This document shows positions 20,186 to 29,683 of a DNA stretch of 64,000 nucleotides, in pieces. The notes below the pieces were generated by a model, which was not told the origin of the DNA, did not search any database, and was given only the letters and a program-made list of their open reading frames with translations. A program made the position numbers and the translations under genes. Position 1 is the first letter of the stretch. Every line of letters starts with the position of its first letter. Source of the stretch: Enemella evansiae (GTDB lineage Bacteria > Pseudomonadota > Alphaproteobacteria > Rhodobacterales > Rhodobacteraceae); NCBI GenBank assembly GCA_017255395.1, contig JAFKDC010000023.1, positions 1 through 64,000 on the forward strand, read 5' to 3'.

Positions 20186-21379
20186 ATGAATATCCATGAA
20201 TACCAGGCCAAGGCGCTTCTGCGCAGCTATGGCGCCCCTGTCTCGGACGGCCGCGTCGTCCTGAGAGCCGAGGACGCCAAGACCGCAGCCGGGGCGCTGG
20301 ACGGCCCGCTCTGGGTGGTCAAGGCCCAGATCCACGCGGGTGGCCGCGGCAAGGGATCGTTCAAGGAAGAGGCCGCTGGCGAAAAGGGCGGCGTGCGCCT
20401 TGCCAAGTCGGTCGAGGAAGCCGCCGAGGAAGCCAAGAAGATGCTGGGCAAGACGCTCGTGACGCATCAGACCGGCCCGGCAGGCAAGCAGGTCAACCGC
20501 ATCTACATCGAGGACGGTTCGGACATCGAGAGCGAGTTCTACCTCGCCCTGCTGGTCGACCGCGTGACCTCGCGCGTGTCCTTCGTCTGCTCGACCGAGG
20601 GCGGCATGGACATCGAGGAGGTCGCAGCCTCCACCCCCGAGAAGATCCTGTCCTTCTCCGTCGATCCGGCCACCGGCTACCAGCCCTTCCACGGCCGCCG
20701 CGTCGCCTTTGCGCTGGGTCTGACCGGGTCGCAGGTCAAGGAATGCGTGAAGCTGATGGGCATCCTCTACCAGGCCTTCATCGAGCGCGACATGGAGATG
20801 CTGGAGATCAACCCGCTGATCGTCATGACCAACGGCTCGCTCAAGGTGCTGGACGCCAAGCTGGGCTTCGACGGCAACGCCATGTACCGCCAGTCCGAGG
20901 TCTCCGAGCTGCGTGACACCACGGAAGAGGATTCCAAGGAACTGGAAGCCTCCAAGTACGACCTGAACTACATCGCGCTGGATGGCGAGATCGGCTGCAT
21001 GGTCAACGGCGCGGGCCTTGCCATGGCGACCATGGACATCATCAAGCTTTACGGGGCCGAGCCTGCCAACTTCCTCGACGTGGGCGGCGGCGCGACCAAG
21101 GAGAAGGTGACCGAGGCGTTCAAGATCATCACCTCGGACAAGAACGTCAAAGGTATCCTCGTCAACATCTTCGGCGGCATCATGCGCTGCGACGTCATCG
21201 CCGAGGGCGTCATCGCTGCGGTGAAAGAGGTCGGTCTCGAGGTCCCGCTGGTCGTGCGCCTTGAGGGCACGAACGTCGAGAAGGGCAAGGAGATCATTGC
21301 CAATTCGGGCCTGAACGTCATCGCGGCAGACGATCTGTCCGACGGCGCCGAGAAGATCGTCAAGGCGGTCAAGGGGTGA
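20186..21379 (+). CDS. sucC: Succinyl-CoA synthetase beta subunit (ADP-forming)
   Basis: 397 residues from ATG 20186 ([19 protein letters not shown]). ATP-grasp N-terminal domain ([21 protein letters not shown]) and a C-terminal CoA-ligase domain ([34 protein letters not shown]). With SucD converts succinyl-CoA to succinate with ATP formation. Followed, unusually, by two strong hairpins and a small gene before sucD. Upstream region carries the TGTGATCACA pair and a CceR-like half site. Confidence 0.97.
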   Translation: MNIHEYQAKALLRSYGAPVSDGRVVLRAEDAKTAAGALDGPLWVVKAQIHAGGRGKGSFKEEAAGEKGGVRLAKSVEEAAEEAKKMLGKTLVTHQTGPAGKQVNRIYIEDGSDIESEFYLALLVDRVTSRVSFVCSTEGGMDIEEVAASTPEKILSFSVDPATGYQPFHGRRVAFALGLTGSQVKECVKLMGILYQAFIERDMEMLEINPLIVMTNGSLKVLDAKLGFDGNAMYRQSEVSELRDTTEEDSKELEASKYDLNYIALDGEIGCMVNGAGLAMATMDIIKLYGAEPANFLDVGGGATKEKVTEAFKIITSDKNVKGILVNIFGGIMRCDVIAEGVIAAVKEVGLEVPLVVRLEGTNVEKGKEIIANSGLNVIAADDLSDGAEKIVKAVKG

Positions 21380-21387
21380 ACGCCGCT

Positions 21388-21428
21388 CCGGGGCTTCGGC
21401 CCCGGCGGAGGCTCCACCGGAGCCTCCG
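21388..21428 (+). terminator. Two hairpins after sucC
   Basis: CCGGGGC-TTCG-GCCCCGG (21388-21405) and CGGAGGCTCC-acc-GGAGCCTCCG (21406-21428), directly adjacent. No U tract; likely an attenuator or mRNA-stabilising structure within the suc operon. Confidence 0.65.
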
Positions 21429-21568
21429 AGGCGTGAAGGGGCGGAGCCCCGGGACAACGGTCATGATATCGGTCGACACACTCAGCATCAGACAGGCGCC
21501 GCGCGGGCTAACGCGCGCGGAACCATTGTCGCGCATCGCGTGTTGCCTTCTCAACGGAGGTGACAGAC

Positions 21569-21925
21569 ATGCCCTTGCTGAGAAAATCCGACCTGCCCGA
21601 CGCACAGGACCTGAAGGATGCCCTGCCGATCGTGCGCAGCCGCGACCGGCTCAAGCCCTTCCTGATCGGTGCGGGCCTGCTGACTGCCGGAGCCATGCTT
21701 CTGCGGGTCAAGCCCGCCTTCGGACAGGTGCCGGATCCCAGACCCTACGGGCGCACCGCCAATGGCCGGTTGCGCAGGGGCTTTGCCCATCGGGTGCGGG
21801 ACGGCGCGGCCTCTTTTGCGCCGGGCAATCTGACCGATCAGCTGGGCAAGTCGCTGCTGATGGGCGGCGCGGCCATGCTGGTGGCGCGCGTTCTGGACGA
21901 GTATCTCGGCCCCGAAGAACTGTAA
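21569..21925 (+). CDS. Small protein of unknown function between sucC and sucD
   Basis: 118 residues from ATG 21569, chosen because GGAGG lies eight bases upstream (GTG 21560 would overlap that site). The sequence has a polar start (MPLLRKSDLPDAQDLKDALPIV), a hydrophobic stretch FLIGAGLLTAGAMLL, a basic middle and a second weakly hydrophobic segment LLMGGAAMLVARVLDEYL. It may be membrane-associated. I do not recognise the family. Hairpins precede (21388-21428) and follow (21950-21980), so its level may differ from sucC and sucD. Confidence 0.6.
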   Translation: MPLLRKSDLPDAQDLKDALPIVRSRDRLKPFLIGAGLLTAGAMLLRVKPAFGQVPDPRPYGRTANGRLRRGFAHRVRDGAASFAPGNLTDQLGKSLLMGGAAMLVARVLDEYLGPEEL

Positions 21926-21949
21926 TCCCTGAAAATCGTATTGTTTCTC

Positions 21950-21980
21950 GGCAGAGCGTGGCCCCGGCCCTCGCTCTGCC
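21950..21980 (+). terminator. Hairpin between the small gene and sucD
   Basis: GGCAGAGCG...CGCTCTGCC followed by TTGT, 24 bases past the stop of the 118-residue gene. Confidence 0.5.
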
Positions 21981-22066
21981 TTGTCATGTCCGCGGCCCGG
22001 AGCGTCCGGCGCCGCGCGCTTTCGCATGTCGCCCCGCGCGGGCGTTCCAATAAGGAGACCACCACA

Positions 22067-22954
22067 ATGGCCGTCCTCGTAAACGAGAACACCAAAGTCA
22101 TCTGCCAGGGCCTGACCGGCTCTCAGGGCACCTTCCATTCCGAACAGGCCATCGCCTACGGGACCAAGATGGTCGGCGGCGTGACCCCCGGTAAGGGCGG
22201 AACCGAGCACCTGAACCTGCCGGTCTTCAACTCGGTCCACGAGGCGAAGCACGTGACCGAAGCCAACGCCTCGGTGATCTACGTGCCGCCGCCCTTCGCC
22301 GCCGACTCGATCCTCGAGGCCATCGACGCCGAGATGGAGCTGATCGTCTGCATCACCGAGGGCATCCCGGTGCTGGACATGATGAAGGTCAAGCGCGCGC
22401 TCGAGAACAGCAAGTCCCGCCTGATCGGGCCGAACTGTCCCGGCGTCATCACCCCCGACGCCTGCAAGATCGGCATCATGCCGGGCCATATCCACAAGCG
22501 TGGCAAGGTCGGCGTTGTGTCGCGTTCCGGCACCCTGACCTACGAGGCGGTCAAGCAGACCACCGACATGGGCCTTGGCCAGTCCTCCGCCGTGGGCATC
22601 GGCGGCGACCCGATCAAGGGGACCGAGCACATCGACGTGCTGGACATGTTCCTTGATGATCCGGAAACCGAGGCCATCATCATGATCGGCGAGATCGGCG
22701 GCTCTGCCGAAGAGGATGCGGCAGCCTTCATCGCCGAGCAGAAGAAGAAAGGCCGCTGGAAGCCGATCGCGGGCTTCATCGCAGGCCGCACGGCGCCTCC
22801 GGGACGCCGCATGGGCCACGCGGGCGCCATCGTCGCCGGTGGCAAGGGCGGTGCCGAGGACAAGATCGAGGCGATGAAATCCGCCGGGATCGTGGTCGCA
22901 GACAGCCCCGCCACGCTGGGCGAGGCGGTCATGGAAGCGATCAAGAAGGGGTGA
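22067..22954 (+). CDS. sucD: Succinyl-CoA synthetase alpha subunit (ADP-forming)
   Basis: 295 residues from ATG 22067 ([18 protein letters not shown]), preceded by AAGGAG. CoA-binding Rossmann domain ([22 protein letters not shown]), [10 protein letters not shown], and [15 protein letters not shown] with the His that is phosphorylated during catalysis. Partner of SucC in the TCA cycle. The frame upstream to 21941 is not conserved in character. Ends at a hairpin; sucA begins about 300 bases later. Confidence 0.97.
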   Translation: MAVLVNENTKVICQGLTGSQGTFHSEQAIAYGTKMVGGVTPGKGGTEHLNLPVFNSVHEAKHVTEANASVIYVPPPFAADSILEAIDAEMELIVCITEGIPVLDMMKVKRALENSKSRLIGPNCPGVITPDACKIGIMPGHIHKRGKVGVVSRSGTLTYEAVKQTTDMGLGQSSAVGIGGDPIKGTEHIDVLDMFLDDPETEAIIMIGEIGGSAEEDAAAFIAEQKKKGRWKPIAGFIAGRTAPPGRRMGHAGAIVAGGKGGAEDKIEAMKSAGIVVADSPATLGEAVMEAIKKG

Positions 22955-22961
22955 ATTCCCC

Positions 22962-22987
22962 GGGGCGGGCTTGTAATGGCCCGCCCC
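22962..22987 (+). terminator. sucD terminator
   Basis: GGGGCGGGC-ttgtaatg-GCCCGCCCC, eight bases after the sucD stop. The rest of the 297-base gap to sucA shows no gene; a sucA promoter probably lies there but I could not assign one. Confidence 0.65.
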
Positions 22988-23251
22988 GCCACAAGCTTCA
23001 TGACGGTGGGCCGGTTGCGGCCCCCTCTCCTGACGCTTGGCTATGAGTGAAGGCTGAATGCGAAACGAAGCTGCATATGCGCTGGGGGCAGAGAGTGACT
23101 GCGGACGGTGGCGACGCGCCCCTCTGCCATGGCTGCCGCCAGCCCCCCTTCCCGCCACTCCGGCGCTGTTCCAGAACACGATGGGCCTGCCTCTGCCTTT
23201 GTCGCAGCCCCGTCCCAACACATACGGGCCCAACCCCAACGAGGTGCCACA

Positions 23252-26218
23252 ATGACCGACCAAAGCCCCAACGATCTGTTCCACGCCTCCAGCTTCATGC
23301 AGGGGCACAATGCCGAGTACCTGGAGCAGATGTACGCGCGCTATGCCTCGGACCCGAAAGCCGTCGACGAGGCCTGGGCAGAGTTCTTCCGCCAGATGGG
23401 CGACGACGACAGCGACGTCCGCAAACAGGCGGCGGGGCCGTCCTGGGCGCGGGCCGACTGGCCGCCGGTGCCCAATGACGACCTGACCGGCGCGCTGACT
23501 GGCGAATGGCCGATGCCCATGGTTCCGGCAGAGGCGAAGGGCGCGGGCAAGAAGATCGCCGAGAAGGCCGCCGAGAAGGGCCTCGAGGTCTCGAACGACG
23601 CCATCCAGCGCGCCGTGCTGGACAGCATCCGCGCGCTGATGATCATCCGCGCCTACCGGATCAGGGGCCACCTTGCCGCCGACCTCGACCCGCTGGGCCT
23701 GCGCGACACCTCGAACCACCCCGAGCTCGACCCGAAAAGCTACGGCTTCACCGAGGCCGACATGGACCGGCCGATCTTCATCGACAACGTGCTGGGGCTT
23801 CAGATCGCCTCGCTGCGCGAGATCCTGTCGCTGGTGAAGCGCACCTATTGCGGCACCTTCGCGCTACAGTACATGCACATCTCGGACCCCGAGCAATCGG
23901 CATGGCTGAAAGAGCGGATCGAGGGCTACGGCAAGGAAATCGCCTTCACCCGCGAGGGCCGCAAGGCGATCCTGAACAAGATGGTCGAGGCCGAGGGCTT
24001 CGAGAAGTTCCTGCACGTCAAGTACATGGGCACCAAGCGCTTTGGCCTCGACGGCGGCGAAAGCCTGATCCCCGCGATGGAGCAGATCATCAAGCGCGGC
24101 GGCAACCTTGGCATCAAGGACATCGTCATCGGCATGCCTCACCGGGGCCGCCTGTCGGTGCTCGCGAACGTGATGCAGAAGCCCTACAAGGCGATCTTCA
24201 ACGAATTCCAGGGCGGCAGCTTCAAGCCCGAGGACGTCGACGGCTCGGGGGACGTGAAATACCACCTCGGCGCCTCGTCGGACCGTGAGTTCGACGGCCA
24301 CCCGGTGCACCTGTCGCTGACCGCCAACCCCTCGCACCTCGAGGCGGTGAACCCGGTGGTTCTGGGCAAGGTCCGCGCCAAGCAGGACCAGCTGAACGAC
24401 ACCAACCGCACGCAGGTCATGCCGATCCTGCTACACGGCGACGCGGCCTTTGCCGGCCAGGGCGTCGTGGCGGAATGCTTTGCGCTGTCCGGGCTGCGCG
24501 GTCACCGCACCGGCGGCACGATCCATATCGTCGTGAACAACCAGATCGGCTTTACCACGGCGCCGCACTTCTCGCGCTCGTCGCCCTACCCCACCGACAA
24601 CGCGCTGGTGGTCGAGGCGCCGATCTTCCACGTCAACGGCGACGACCCCGAAGCCGTGGTCCACGCCGCCAAGGTCGCGACCGAGTTCCGCCAGAAGTTC
24701 GGCAAGGACGTGGTCATCGACATCTTCTGCTACCGCCGCTTCGGTCACAACGAAGGCGACGAGCCCATGTTCACCAACCCGGTGATGTACACCAAGATCA
24801 AGAAGCAGAAGACCACGCTGACGCTTTATACCGAGCGGCTGGTCAAGGACGGCCTGATCCCCGAGGGCGAGATCGAGGACATGAAGGCCGCCTTCCAGGC
24901 CCATCTGAACGAGGAATTCGAGGCCGGCAAAAGCTACAAGCCCAACAAGGCCGACTGGCTGGATGGCCGGTGGAGCCACCTCGACAAGCAGAAGCAGGGC
25001 AAATACCAGCGCGGCAAGACCTCGATCAAGGAACAGACCGCCAAGGACATCGGCGCCGCGCTGACCCGCGTGCCGGACGGCTTCCCGCTGCACAAGACGG
25101 TCGGTCGCCTTGTCGAGGCGCGCGGGCAGATGTTCGAGACCGGCAAGGGCTTCGACTGGGCGACCGCCGAGGCCATGGCCTTCGGCTCGCTTCAGCTGGA
25201 AGGCTACCCGGTGCGCCTGGCCGGTCAGGATTCGACCCGCGGCACCTTCAGCCAGCGGCACTCGGCCTTCATCGACCAGAACACCGAGGAACGGTACTAC
25301 CCGCTGAACAATATCCGCGAGGGGCAGGCCCGCTACGAAGTCATCGACTCGGCGCTGTCGGAATACGCGGTATTGGGCTTCGAATACGGCTACTCGCTGG
25401 CAGAGCCCAACGCGCTGACCCTCTGGGAAGCGCAGTTCGGCGACTTCGCCAACGGCGCGCAGATCATGTTCGACCAGTTCGTGTCCTCGGGTGAATCCAA
25501 GTGGCTGCGGATGTCCGGCCTCGTCTGCCTGATGCCGCATGGCTACGAGGGTCAGGGGCCCGAACACTCCTCGGCGCGTCTGGAACGCTTCCTGCAGATG
25601 TGCGGGCAGGACAACTGGATCGTCGCCAACTGCTCGACCCCGGCGAACTACTTCCACATCCTGCGCCGCCAGCTGCACCGCAGCTACCGCAAGCCACTGA
25701 TGCTGATGACGCCGAAGTCGCTTCTGCGCCACAAGCTCTGCGTCTCCGAGATCAAGGACTTCACCGAAGGTTCCAGCTTCCACCGCATCCTGTGGGACAG
25801 CGCGGAATCCGGCGAAAGCGATACCAAGCTGAAGCCCGACGATCAGATCAAGCGCGTGGTGATGTGTTCCGGCAAAGTCTACTACGACCTGCTCGAAGAG
25901 CGGGATTCGCGCGGGCTGGACGATGTCTACCTGCTGCGGGTCGAACAGTTCTACCCCTTCCCGGCGCTCTCGCTGGTGAAGGAACTGGAACGCTTCAAGC
26001 AGGCGGAAATCGTCTGGTGCCAGGAAGAGCCTAAGAACCAGGGTGCCTGGAGCTTCATCGAGCCCAACATCGAATGGGTGCTGGGCCGCATCAAGGCCAC
26101 CCACCGGCGCCCCGTCTACGTGGGCCGCGCCACCTCTGCCTCGCCCGCCACGGGCCTGGCAAGCCAGCACAAGGCACAGCAAGCCGCGCTCGTCGACGAA
26201 GCGCTGACCATCGGATGA
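23252..26218 (+). CDS. sucA: 2-oxoglutarate dehydrogenase E1 component
   Basis: 988 residues from ATG 23252 (MTDQSPNDLFHASSFMQGHNAEYLEQMYARY), the typical alphaproteobacterial OdhA start. Conserved blocks: RIRGHLAADLDPLG, GMPHRGRLSVLANV, HLSLTANPSHLEAVNPVV, GDAAFAGQGVV and NNQIGFTT (thiamine diphosphate/Mg site), PDGHSAR-like middle replaced by LTLWEAQFGDFANGAQ and LMPHGYEGQGPEHSSAR. Decarboxylates 2-oxoglutarate and transfers succinyl to the lipoyl groups of SucB. Followed closely by sucB. Confidence 0.97.
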   Translation: MTDQSPNDLFHASSFMQGHNAEYLEQMYARYASDPKAVDEAWAEFFRQMGDDDSDVRKQAAGPSWARADWPPVPNDDLTGALTGEWPMPMVPAEAKGAGKKIAEKAAEKGLEVSNDAIQRAVLDSIRALMIIRAYRIRGHLAADLDPLGLRDTSNHPELDPKSYGFTEADMDRPIFIDNVLGLQIASLREILSLVKRTYCGTFALQYMHISDPEQSAWLKERIEGYGKEIAFTREGRKAILNKMVEAEGFEKFLHVKYMGTKRFGLDGGESLIPAMEQIIKRGGNLGIKDIVIGMPHRGRLSVLANVMQKPYKAIFNEFQGGSFKPEDVDGSGDVKYHLGASSDREFDGHPVHLSLTANPSHLEAVNPVVLGKVRAKQDQLNDTNRTQVMPILLHGDAAFAGQGVVAECFALSGLRGHRTGGTIHIVVNNQIGFTTAPHFSRSSPYPTDNALVVEAPIFHVNGDDPEAVVHAAKVATEFRQKFGKDVVIDIFCYRRFGHNEGDEPMFTNPVMYTKIKKQKTTLTLYTERLVKDGLIPEGEIEDMKAAFQAHLNEEFEAGKSYKPNKADWLDGRWSHLDKQKQGKYQRGKTSIKEQTAKDIGAALTRVPDGFPLHKTVGRLVEARGQMFETGKGFDWATAEAMAFGSLQLEGYPVRLAGQDSTRGTFSQRHSAFIDQNTEERYYPLNNIREGQARYEVIDSALSEYAVLGFEYGYSLAEPNALTLWEAQFGDFANGAQIMFDQFVSSGESKWLRMSGLVCLMPHGYEGQGPEHSSARLERFLQMCGQDNWIVANCSTPANYFHILRRQLHRSYRKPLMLMTPKSLLRHKLCVSEIKDFTEGSSFHRILWDSAESGESDTKLKPDDQIKRVVMCSGKVYYDLLEERDSRGLDDVYLLRVEQFYPFPALSLVKELERFKQAEIVWCQEEPKNQGAWSFIEPNIEWVLGRIKATHRRPVYVGRATSASPATGLASQHKAQQAALVDEALTIG

Positions 26219-26265
26219 GCCCCAAGGCAGCGCAAGCGGCAGGGCAAGTAAAAGGGAAGTAAATC

Positions 26266-27807
26266 ATGACCGAAGTTCGAGTCCCCACGCTCGGGGAATC
26301 CGTGACCGAGGCCACCGTGGCCACCTGGTTCAAGAAGCCCGGCGACACCGTCGCCGTGGACGAGATGCTGTGCGAGCTGGAAACCGACAAGGTGACCGTC
26401 GAGGTGCCCTCGCCCGTGTCCGGCAAGCTGGCCGACATCGTCGCGCAGGAAGGCGACACAGTGGGCGTCGACGCGCTCTTGGCCAATATCGCGGCTGCCG
26501 ATGATGCGGGCCCCGAGACCCCGCAACCCCGCGCCGAGAACAGCCAGACCGAAGAGGCCGGGCTGAAGCCCGCCAATGGCGGCAGCACCGTCGACGTGAT
26601 GGTCCCCACGCTGGGCGAGTCCGTCTCCGAGGCGACGGTCTCGACCTGGTTCAAAAAGGTCGGCGACAGCGTCGCGCAGGACGAAATGCTCTGCGAGCTT
26701 GAGACCGACAAGGTCTCTGTCGAGGTTCCGGCACCCGCCTCGGGCACCCTGACCGAGATCGTCGCGAACGAGGGCGACACCGTGCAGGCCGACGCCAGGC
26801 TGGCGGTGATCTCTTCGGGCGACGGCGCCTCTGCCGCGCCCGCCAGGACCGAAAGCGCGCCCGCCGACACGCAGTACTCCACGCCCCCCGCCGGCAACGG
26901 CGGTCCCGGCAAGGATATCAAGGACGGCCCGGCGGCTGAAAAGGCCATGGCCGAGGCCGGCGTGAAGCGCGCGGACGTCACGGGCACCGGCAAGGACGGA
27001 CGCGCCACCAAGGCCGACGTCGCCGCCGCCGTGGCCGCGGCCAAGTCCTCCTCGACCAGCGCCGCGCCCGCCCAGGCGCCGCGCGCCCCGGTCCCGGCGG
27101 ATGACGCCGCCCGCGAGGAACGGGTCAAGATGACCCGCCTGCGCCAGACCATCGCGCGCCGCCTGAAGGACGCGCAGAACACCGCCGCGATCCTGACCAC
27201 CTACAACGAGGTGGACATGACGGAGACCATGGCTCTGCGGAAGGAATACAAGGAGCTGTTCGAGAAGAAGCACGGCGTGAAGCTGGGCTTCATGTCCTTC
27301 TTCACCAAGGCCTGCTGCCACGCGCTGAAGGAGGTCCCCGAGGTCAACGCCGAGATCGACGGCACCGACATCGTCTACAAGAACTTCGTCCACATGGGCA
27401 TCGCCGCGGGCACGCCGCAGGGTCTCGTGGTGCCGGTGATCCGGGACGCGGACCAGATGTCCTTTGCCGAGATCGAGAAGGCCATCGCCGAAAAGGGCAA
27501 GCGCGCCCGCGACGGCAAGCTGTCCATGGCAGAGATGCAGGGCGGCACCTTCACCATCTCGAACGGTGGTGTCTACGGCTCGCTCATGTCCTCGCCGATC
27601 CTGAACCCGCCGCAGTCGGGCATCCTCGGCATGCACAAGATCCAGGACCGGCCCATGGTCGTGAACGGAGAGATCAAGATCCGCCCGATGATGTACCTGG
27701 CCCTCAGCTACGACCACCGCATCGTCGACGGCAAGGGCGCCGTGACCTTCCTCGTCCGCGTGAAAGAGGCGCTGGAAGACCCCCGCCGGTTGTTGATGGA
27801 TCTTTGA
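26266..27807 (+). CDS. sucB: 2-oxoglutarate dehydrogenase E2 (dihydrolipoyl succinyltransferase), two lipoyl domains
   Basis: 513 residues. Two lipoyl domains in tandem, with lipoyl-lysines Lys42 (ETDKVTVEV) and Lys149 (ETDKVSVEV), separated by Ala/Pro/Glu linkers. Then a peripheral subunit-binding domain ([20 protein letters not shown]) and the acyltransferase core ending with [15 protein letters not shown] (catalytic His). It transfers succinyl from lipoate to CoA. One lipoyl domain is the textbook number for this enzyme, so the duplication is worth noting. Its TGA overlaps the ATG of the low-GC gene that follows. Confidence 0.95.
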   Translation: MTEVRVPTLGESVTEATVATWFKKPGDTVAVDEMLCELETDKVTVEVPSPVSGKLADIVAQEGDTVGVDALLANIAAADDAGPETPQPRAENSQTEEAGLKPANGGSTVDVMVPTLGESVSEATVSTWFKKVGDSVAQDEMLCELETDKVSVEVPAPASGTLTEIVANEGDTVQADARLAVISSGDGASAAPARTESAPADTQYSTPPAGNGGPGKDIKDGPAAEKAMAEAGVKRADVTGTGKDGRATKADVAAAVAAAKSSSTSAAPAQAPRAPVPADDAAREERVKMTRLRQTIARRLKDAQNTAAILTTYNEVDMTETMALRKEYKELFEKKHGVKLGFMSFFTKACCHALKEVPEVNAEIDGTDIVYKNFVHMGIAAGTPQGLVVPVIRDADQMSFAEIEKAIAEKGKRARDGKLSMAEMQGGTFTISNGGVYGSLMSSPILNPPQSGILGMHKIQDRPMVVNGEIKIRPMMYLALSYDHRIVDGKGAVTFLVRVKEALEDPRRLLMDL

Positions 27808-28397
27808 TGATTCTTGGTGCTATTGCGCCACGCTGGCCCCGGGCCTTTTCTTCGGTAGGCTTGGGGTCAGTCGTTCTGGCCGAAATGTCCAGATTCTGGA
27901 TAGCAGGATACAACTCTAGCGCCCTAGAACGAGATCAAGATTGGCCTTCGATCGACATAACGTATTTATTGAAATCCATCGCTTCAGAAGTTAGCGGGCC
28001 CTTAGCCTTCGCTTTCGGCTTGGCCTGCATATTCGCATGTTACGTTATCGGTGAAATTGTAATCTCGGGAGGTCGCTATGTCTTTCTCAGCAATAGAGCC
28101 AAACGGAAGTTTGCCATTAGGTCTGTCAAGATAGCAAAGATAAAGAATGAAGTGCTCACCGAGCTCTACTTTCGGCGCGACAGTACAAACGAATTGATGT
28201 TGGGAGTAGCCCTTTGCGGGCTTATGAACATTACTGCCGGAATTATCTTAACTCTAATCGACGGACGCGATTGGGGATTCATGATTATTGAGACCCTCAT
28301 TGGCGCGACCGCAATTGCGGCAGGTCTATCTGTCTCATTTCAACTAGGTCAGGAAATGGACGAGAAAATAGAAATTTTTGAACACGATATGGAATAG
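27807..28397 (+). CDS. Low-GC membrane protein of unknown function (probable acquired gene)
   Basis: About 196 residues from ATG 27807, whose first base is the last base of the sucB stop; MSRFWIAGYN further in is another possible start. Three likely membrane segments: GPLAFAFGLACIFACYVIG, LMLGVALCGLMNITAGIIL and FMIIETLIGATAIAAGLSV, with a basic cytoplasmic stretch (RYVFLSNRAKRKFAIRSVKIAK) and an acidic tail. From about 27840 to 28420 base composition drops to near even AT/GC and codon use (AAA, ATA, TTA, AGA) differs sharply from all neighbours. I do not recognise the family. Looks like a horizontally acquired cargo gene in the suc-lpd operon. Confidence 0.65.
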   Translation: MILGAIAPRWPRAFSSVGLGSVVLAEMSRFWIAGYNSSALERDQDWPSIDITYLLKSIASEVSGPLAFAFGLACIFACYVIGEIVISGGRYVFLSNRAKRKFAIRSVKIAKIKNEVLTELYFRRDSTNELMLGVALCGLMNITAGIILTLIDGRDWGFMIIETLIGATAIAAGLSVSFQLGQEMDEKIEIFEHDME

Positions 28398-28950
28398 ACA
28401 GTTGCTCTTAGCTAGTTCGGAATACACCGACGCCATCACCCGCCGCCGCGCCTTCTCTCTGCCCGGCTACGTCACGCTGGCTGACGCGGGGTTCGACGGC
28501 GACTATGTCTCGCCCATCCAGATCACCTGCGGCAGCCTGACGGGGCCGATGCTGATCACCAAGGACTGGCTCGACGCGCCCTCGGCCAATGCCAACCGGG
28601 TGATACTGCAACGCCAAGGCCACCTCGGCGACAACCCCTTCATGCGGGTCATCGATCGGGCGCTTCAACTCGCCAGCCTCAGCCGCGACCAGATCTACAT
28701 CACCCCCGTCTTCGCCCTGCTGACCGCGAAACGCTCCTCGGTGATCCCGATCCGGGACCGCCGCGCCTCCTTCCGAGCCGTCGGGCAGTACGAACTGCTG
28801 GGCCGCCGCCCCGTCGCCTGTGGAACCGACGCCGCCGCCGTCCTACGTTCCGAGGGGGTGGACCACATAGAGACCCTGCACCCCTCCGCCCGCGGGCTGA
28901 CCTTCGAGGCCCGCGCCCAAAGGATCGCCAAGGCACTGGAGGCCGCATGA
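28378..28950 (+). CDS. Uracil-DNA-glycosylase-like protein, 5' end apparently replaced
   Basis: The frame runs from a TTG at 28378 (or TTG 28402) through about 190 codons; no ATG lies near the natural N-terminus. GC-rich coding of normal character begins only at about 28420 (YTDAITRRRAFSLPGY). NPFMRVIDRALQLASLSRDQIYITPVFALL and ETLHPSARG recall the motifs of family-4/5 uracil-DNA glycosylases, but identity is weak. The last four bases overlap the next gene (ATGA). The start of the gene seems to have been overwritten by the low-GC segment, so it may be translated by coupling or be defective. Confidence 0.45.
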   Translation: MNTIWNRQLLLASSEYTDAITRRRAFSLPGYVTLADAGFDGDYVSPIQITCGSLTGPMLITKDWLDAPSANANRVILQRQGHLGDNPFMRVIDRALQLASLSRDQIYITPVFALLTAKRSSVIPIRDRRASFRAVGQYELLGRRPVACGTDAAAVLRSEGVDHIETLHPSARGLTFEARAQRIAKALEAA

Positions 28951-29177
28951 CCACGCAACTGCTTCTCAAATACGACAGCTTCGACCAATCCGCCTTCGAC
29001 GCCGACGCCGAGGCGCGCGGTCAGGCCGGTCTGACCCTTCTTCAACTCTGGACCGAAGGCGCCGCCCGCTGGGCGCTCTTCACCGTCAACGACAAGGGCA
29101 AGGCCCAAAACTGGCTCTCGAAAGAAACCGCCCTCACACACCCGCCCAGCGCCGCACATCTGCTGGAGACCGCATGA
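28947..29177 (+). CDS. Small hypothetical protein
   Basis: 76 residues (MTTQLLLKYDSFDQSAFDAD), soluble and acidic, with WTEGAARWALFTVNDKGKAQ in the middle. ATGA overlaps at both ends tie it to the UDG-like gene and the MAPEG gene. Not recognised; perhaps a partner of one of them. Confidence 0.6.
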   Translation: MTTQLLLKYDSFDQSAFDADAEARGQAGLTLLQLWTEGAARWALFTVNDKGKAQNWLSKETALTHPPSAAHLLETA

Positions 29178-29563
29178 CCCCCGAACTCACCATCCTCACC
29201 CTCGCCGCCCTCTGGCAGGTCGTGCACTTCGCCATCTACTCGGTCACCGCGCAAAGGCAGGTCGGCTCGAAATACGCCGCCTCCCCGCGCGACACGCCCC
29301 GCAGCCTGACCGGCATCGCGGGCCGGGCGCAGCGTGCCATGACCAACCACTTCGAGGGGCTGATCCTCTTCGCCATCGCCACGCTGACCCTCACCTACGC
29401 CGACAAGACCGGCAGCACGACGGCGATGCTCGCCGCCCTCTATCTCGGGGCGCGGCTGCTCTACCTGCCCGCCTACCTGCTGGGCTGGACACCCTGGCGC
29501 TCGCTGATCTGGGCCCTGGGCTTCGGCGCCACCGTGACGCTGCTGATCCTCGCCCTGATATGA
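29174..29563 (+). CDS. MAPEG-family membrane protein
   Basis: 129 residues with four hydrophobic segments. QRAMTNHFEGLILFAIATL (the N-h-x-E-type MAPEG signature) and ARLLYLPAYLLGWTPWRSLIW are typical of bacterial MAPEG proteins (membrane-associated proteins in eicosanoid and glutathione metabolism). Substrate unknown. Overlaps the preceding gene by four bases and ends just before a family 1 intergenic element; lpd follows 120 bases later. Confidence 0.8.
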   Translation: MTPELTILTLAALWQVVHFAIYSVTAQRQVGSKYAASPRDTPRSLTGIAGRAQRAMTNHFEGLILFAIATLTLTYADKTGSTTAMLAALYLGARLLYLPAYLLGWTPWRSLIWALGFGATVTLLILALI

Positions 29564-29590
29564 CCCACACCGGACAGAAGGCCGCCCCCG

Positions 29591-29649
29591 CTTCTTCTGT
29601 CCCGAAATATCCCGGGGGGCTCCGCAGGAGCGGGGGCAGAGCCCCCTCC
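29591..29649 (+). repeat. Dispersed element, family 1, copy 4
   Basis: CTTCTTCTGTCC-CGAAATATCCC then GCTCC-GCA-GGAGC and a run of C/G pairs. The inner stem differs from copy 1 (GCTGC/GCAGC) with pairing kept. Lies between the MAPEG gene and lpd. Confidence 0.7.
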
Positions 29650-29683
29650 ACGGCCAGCCCCAAAGACTGACAGGAGACTGAAC

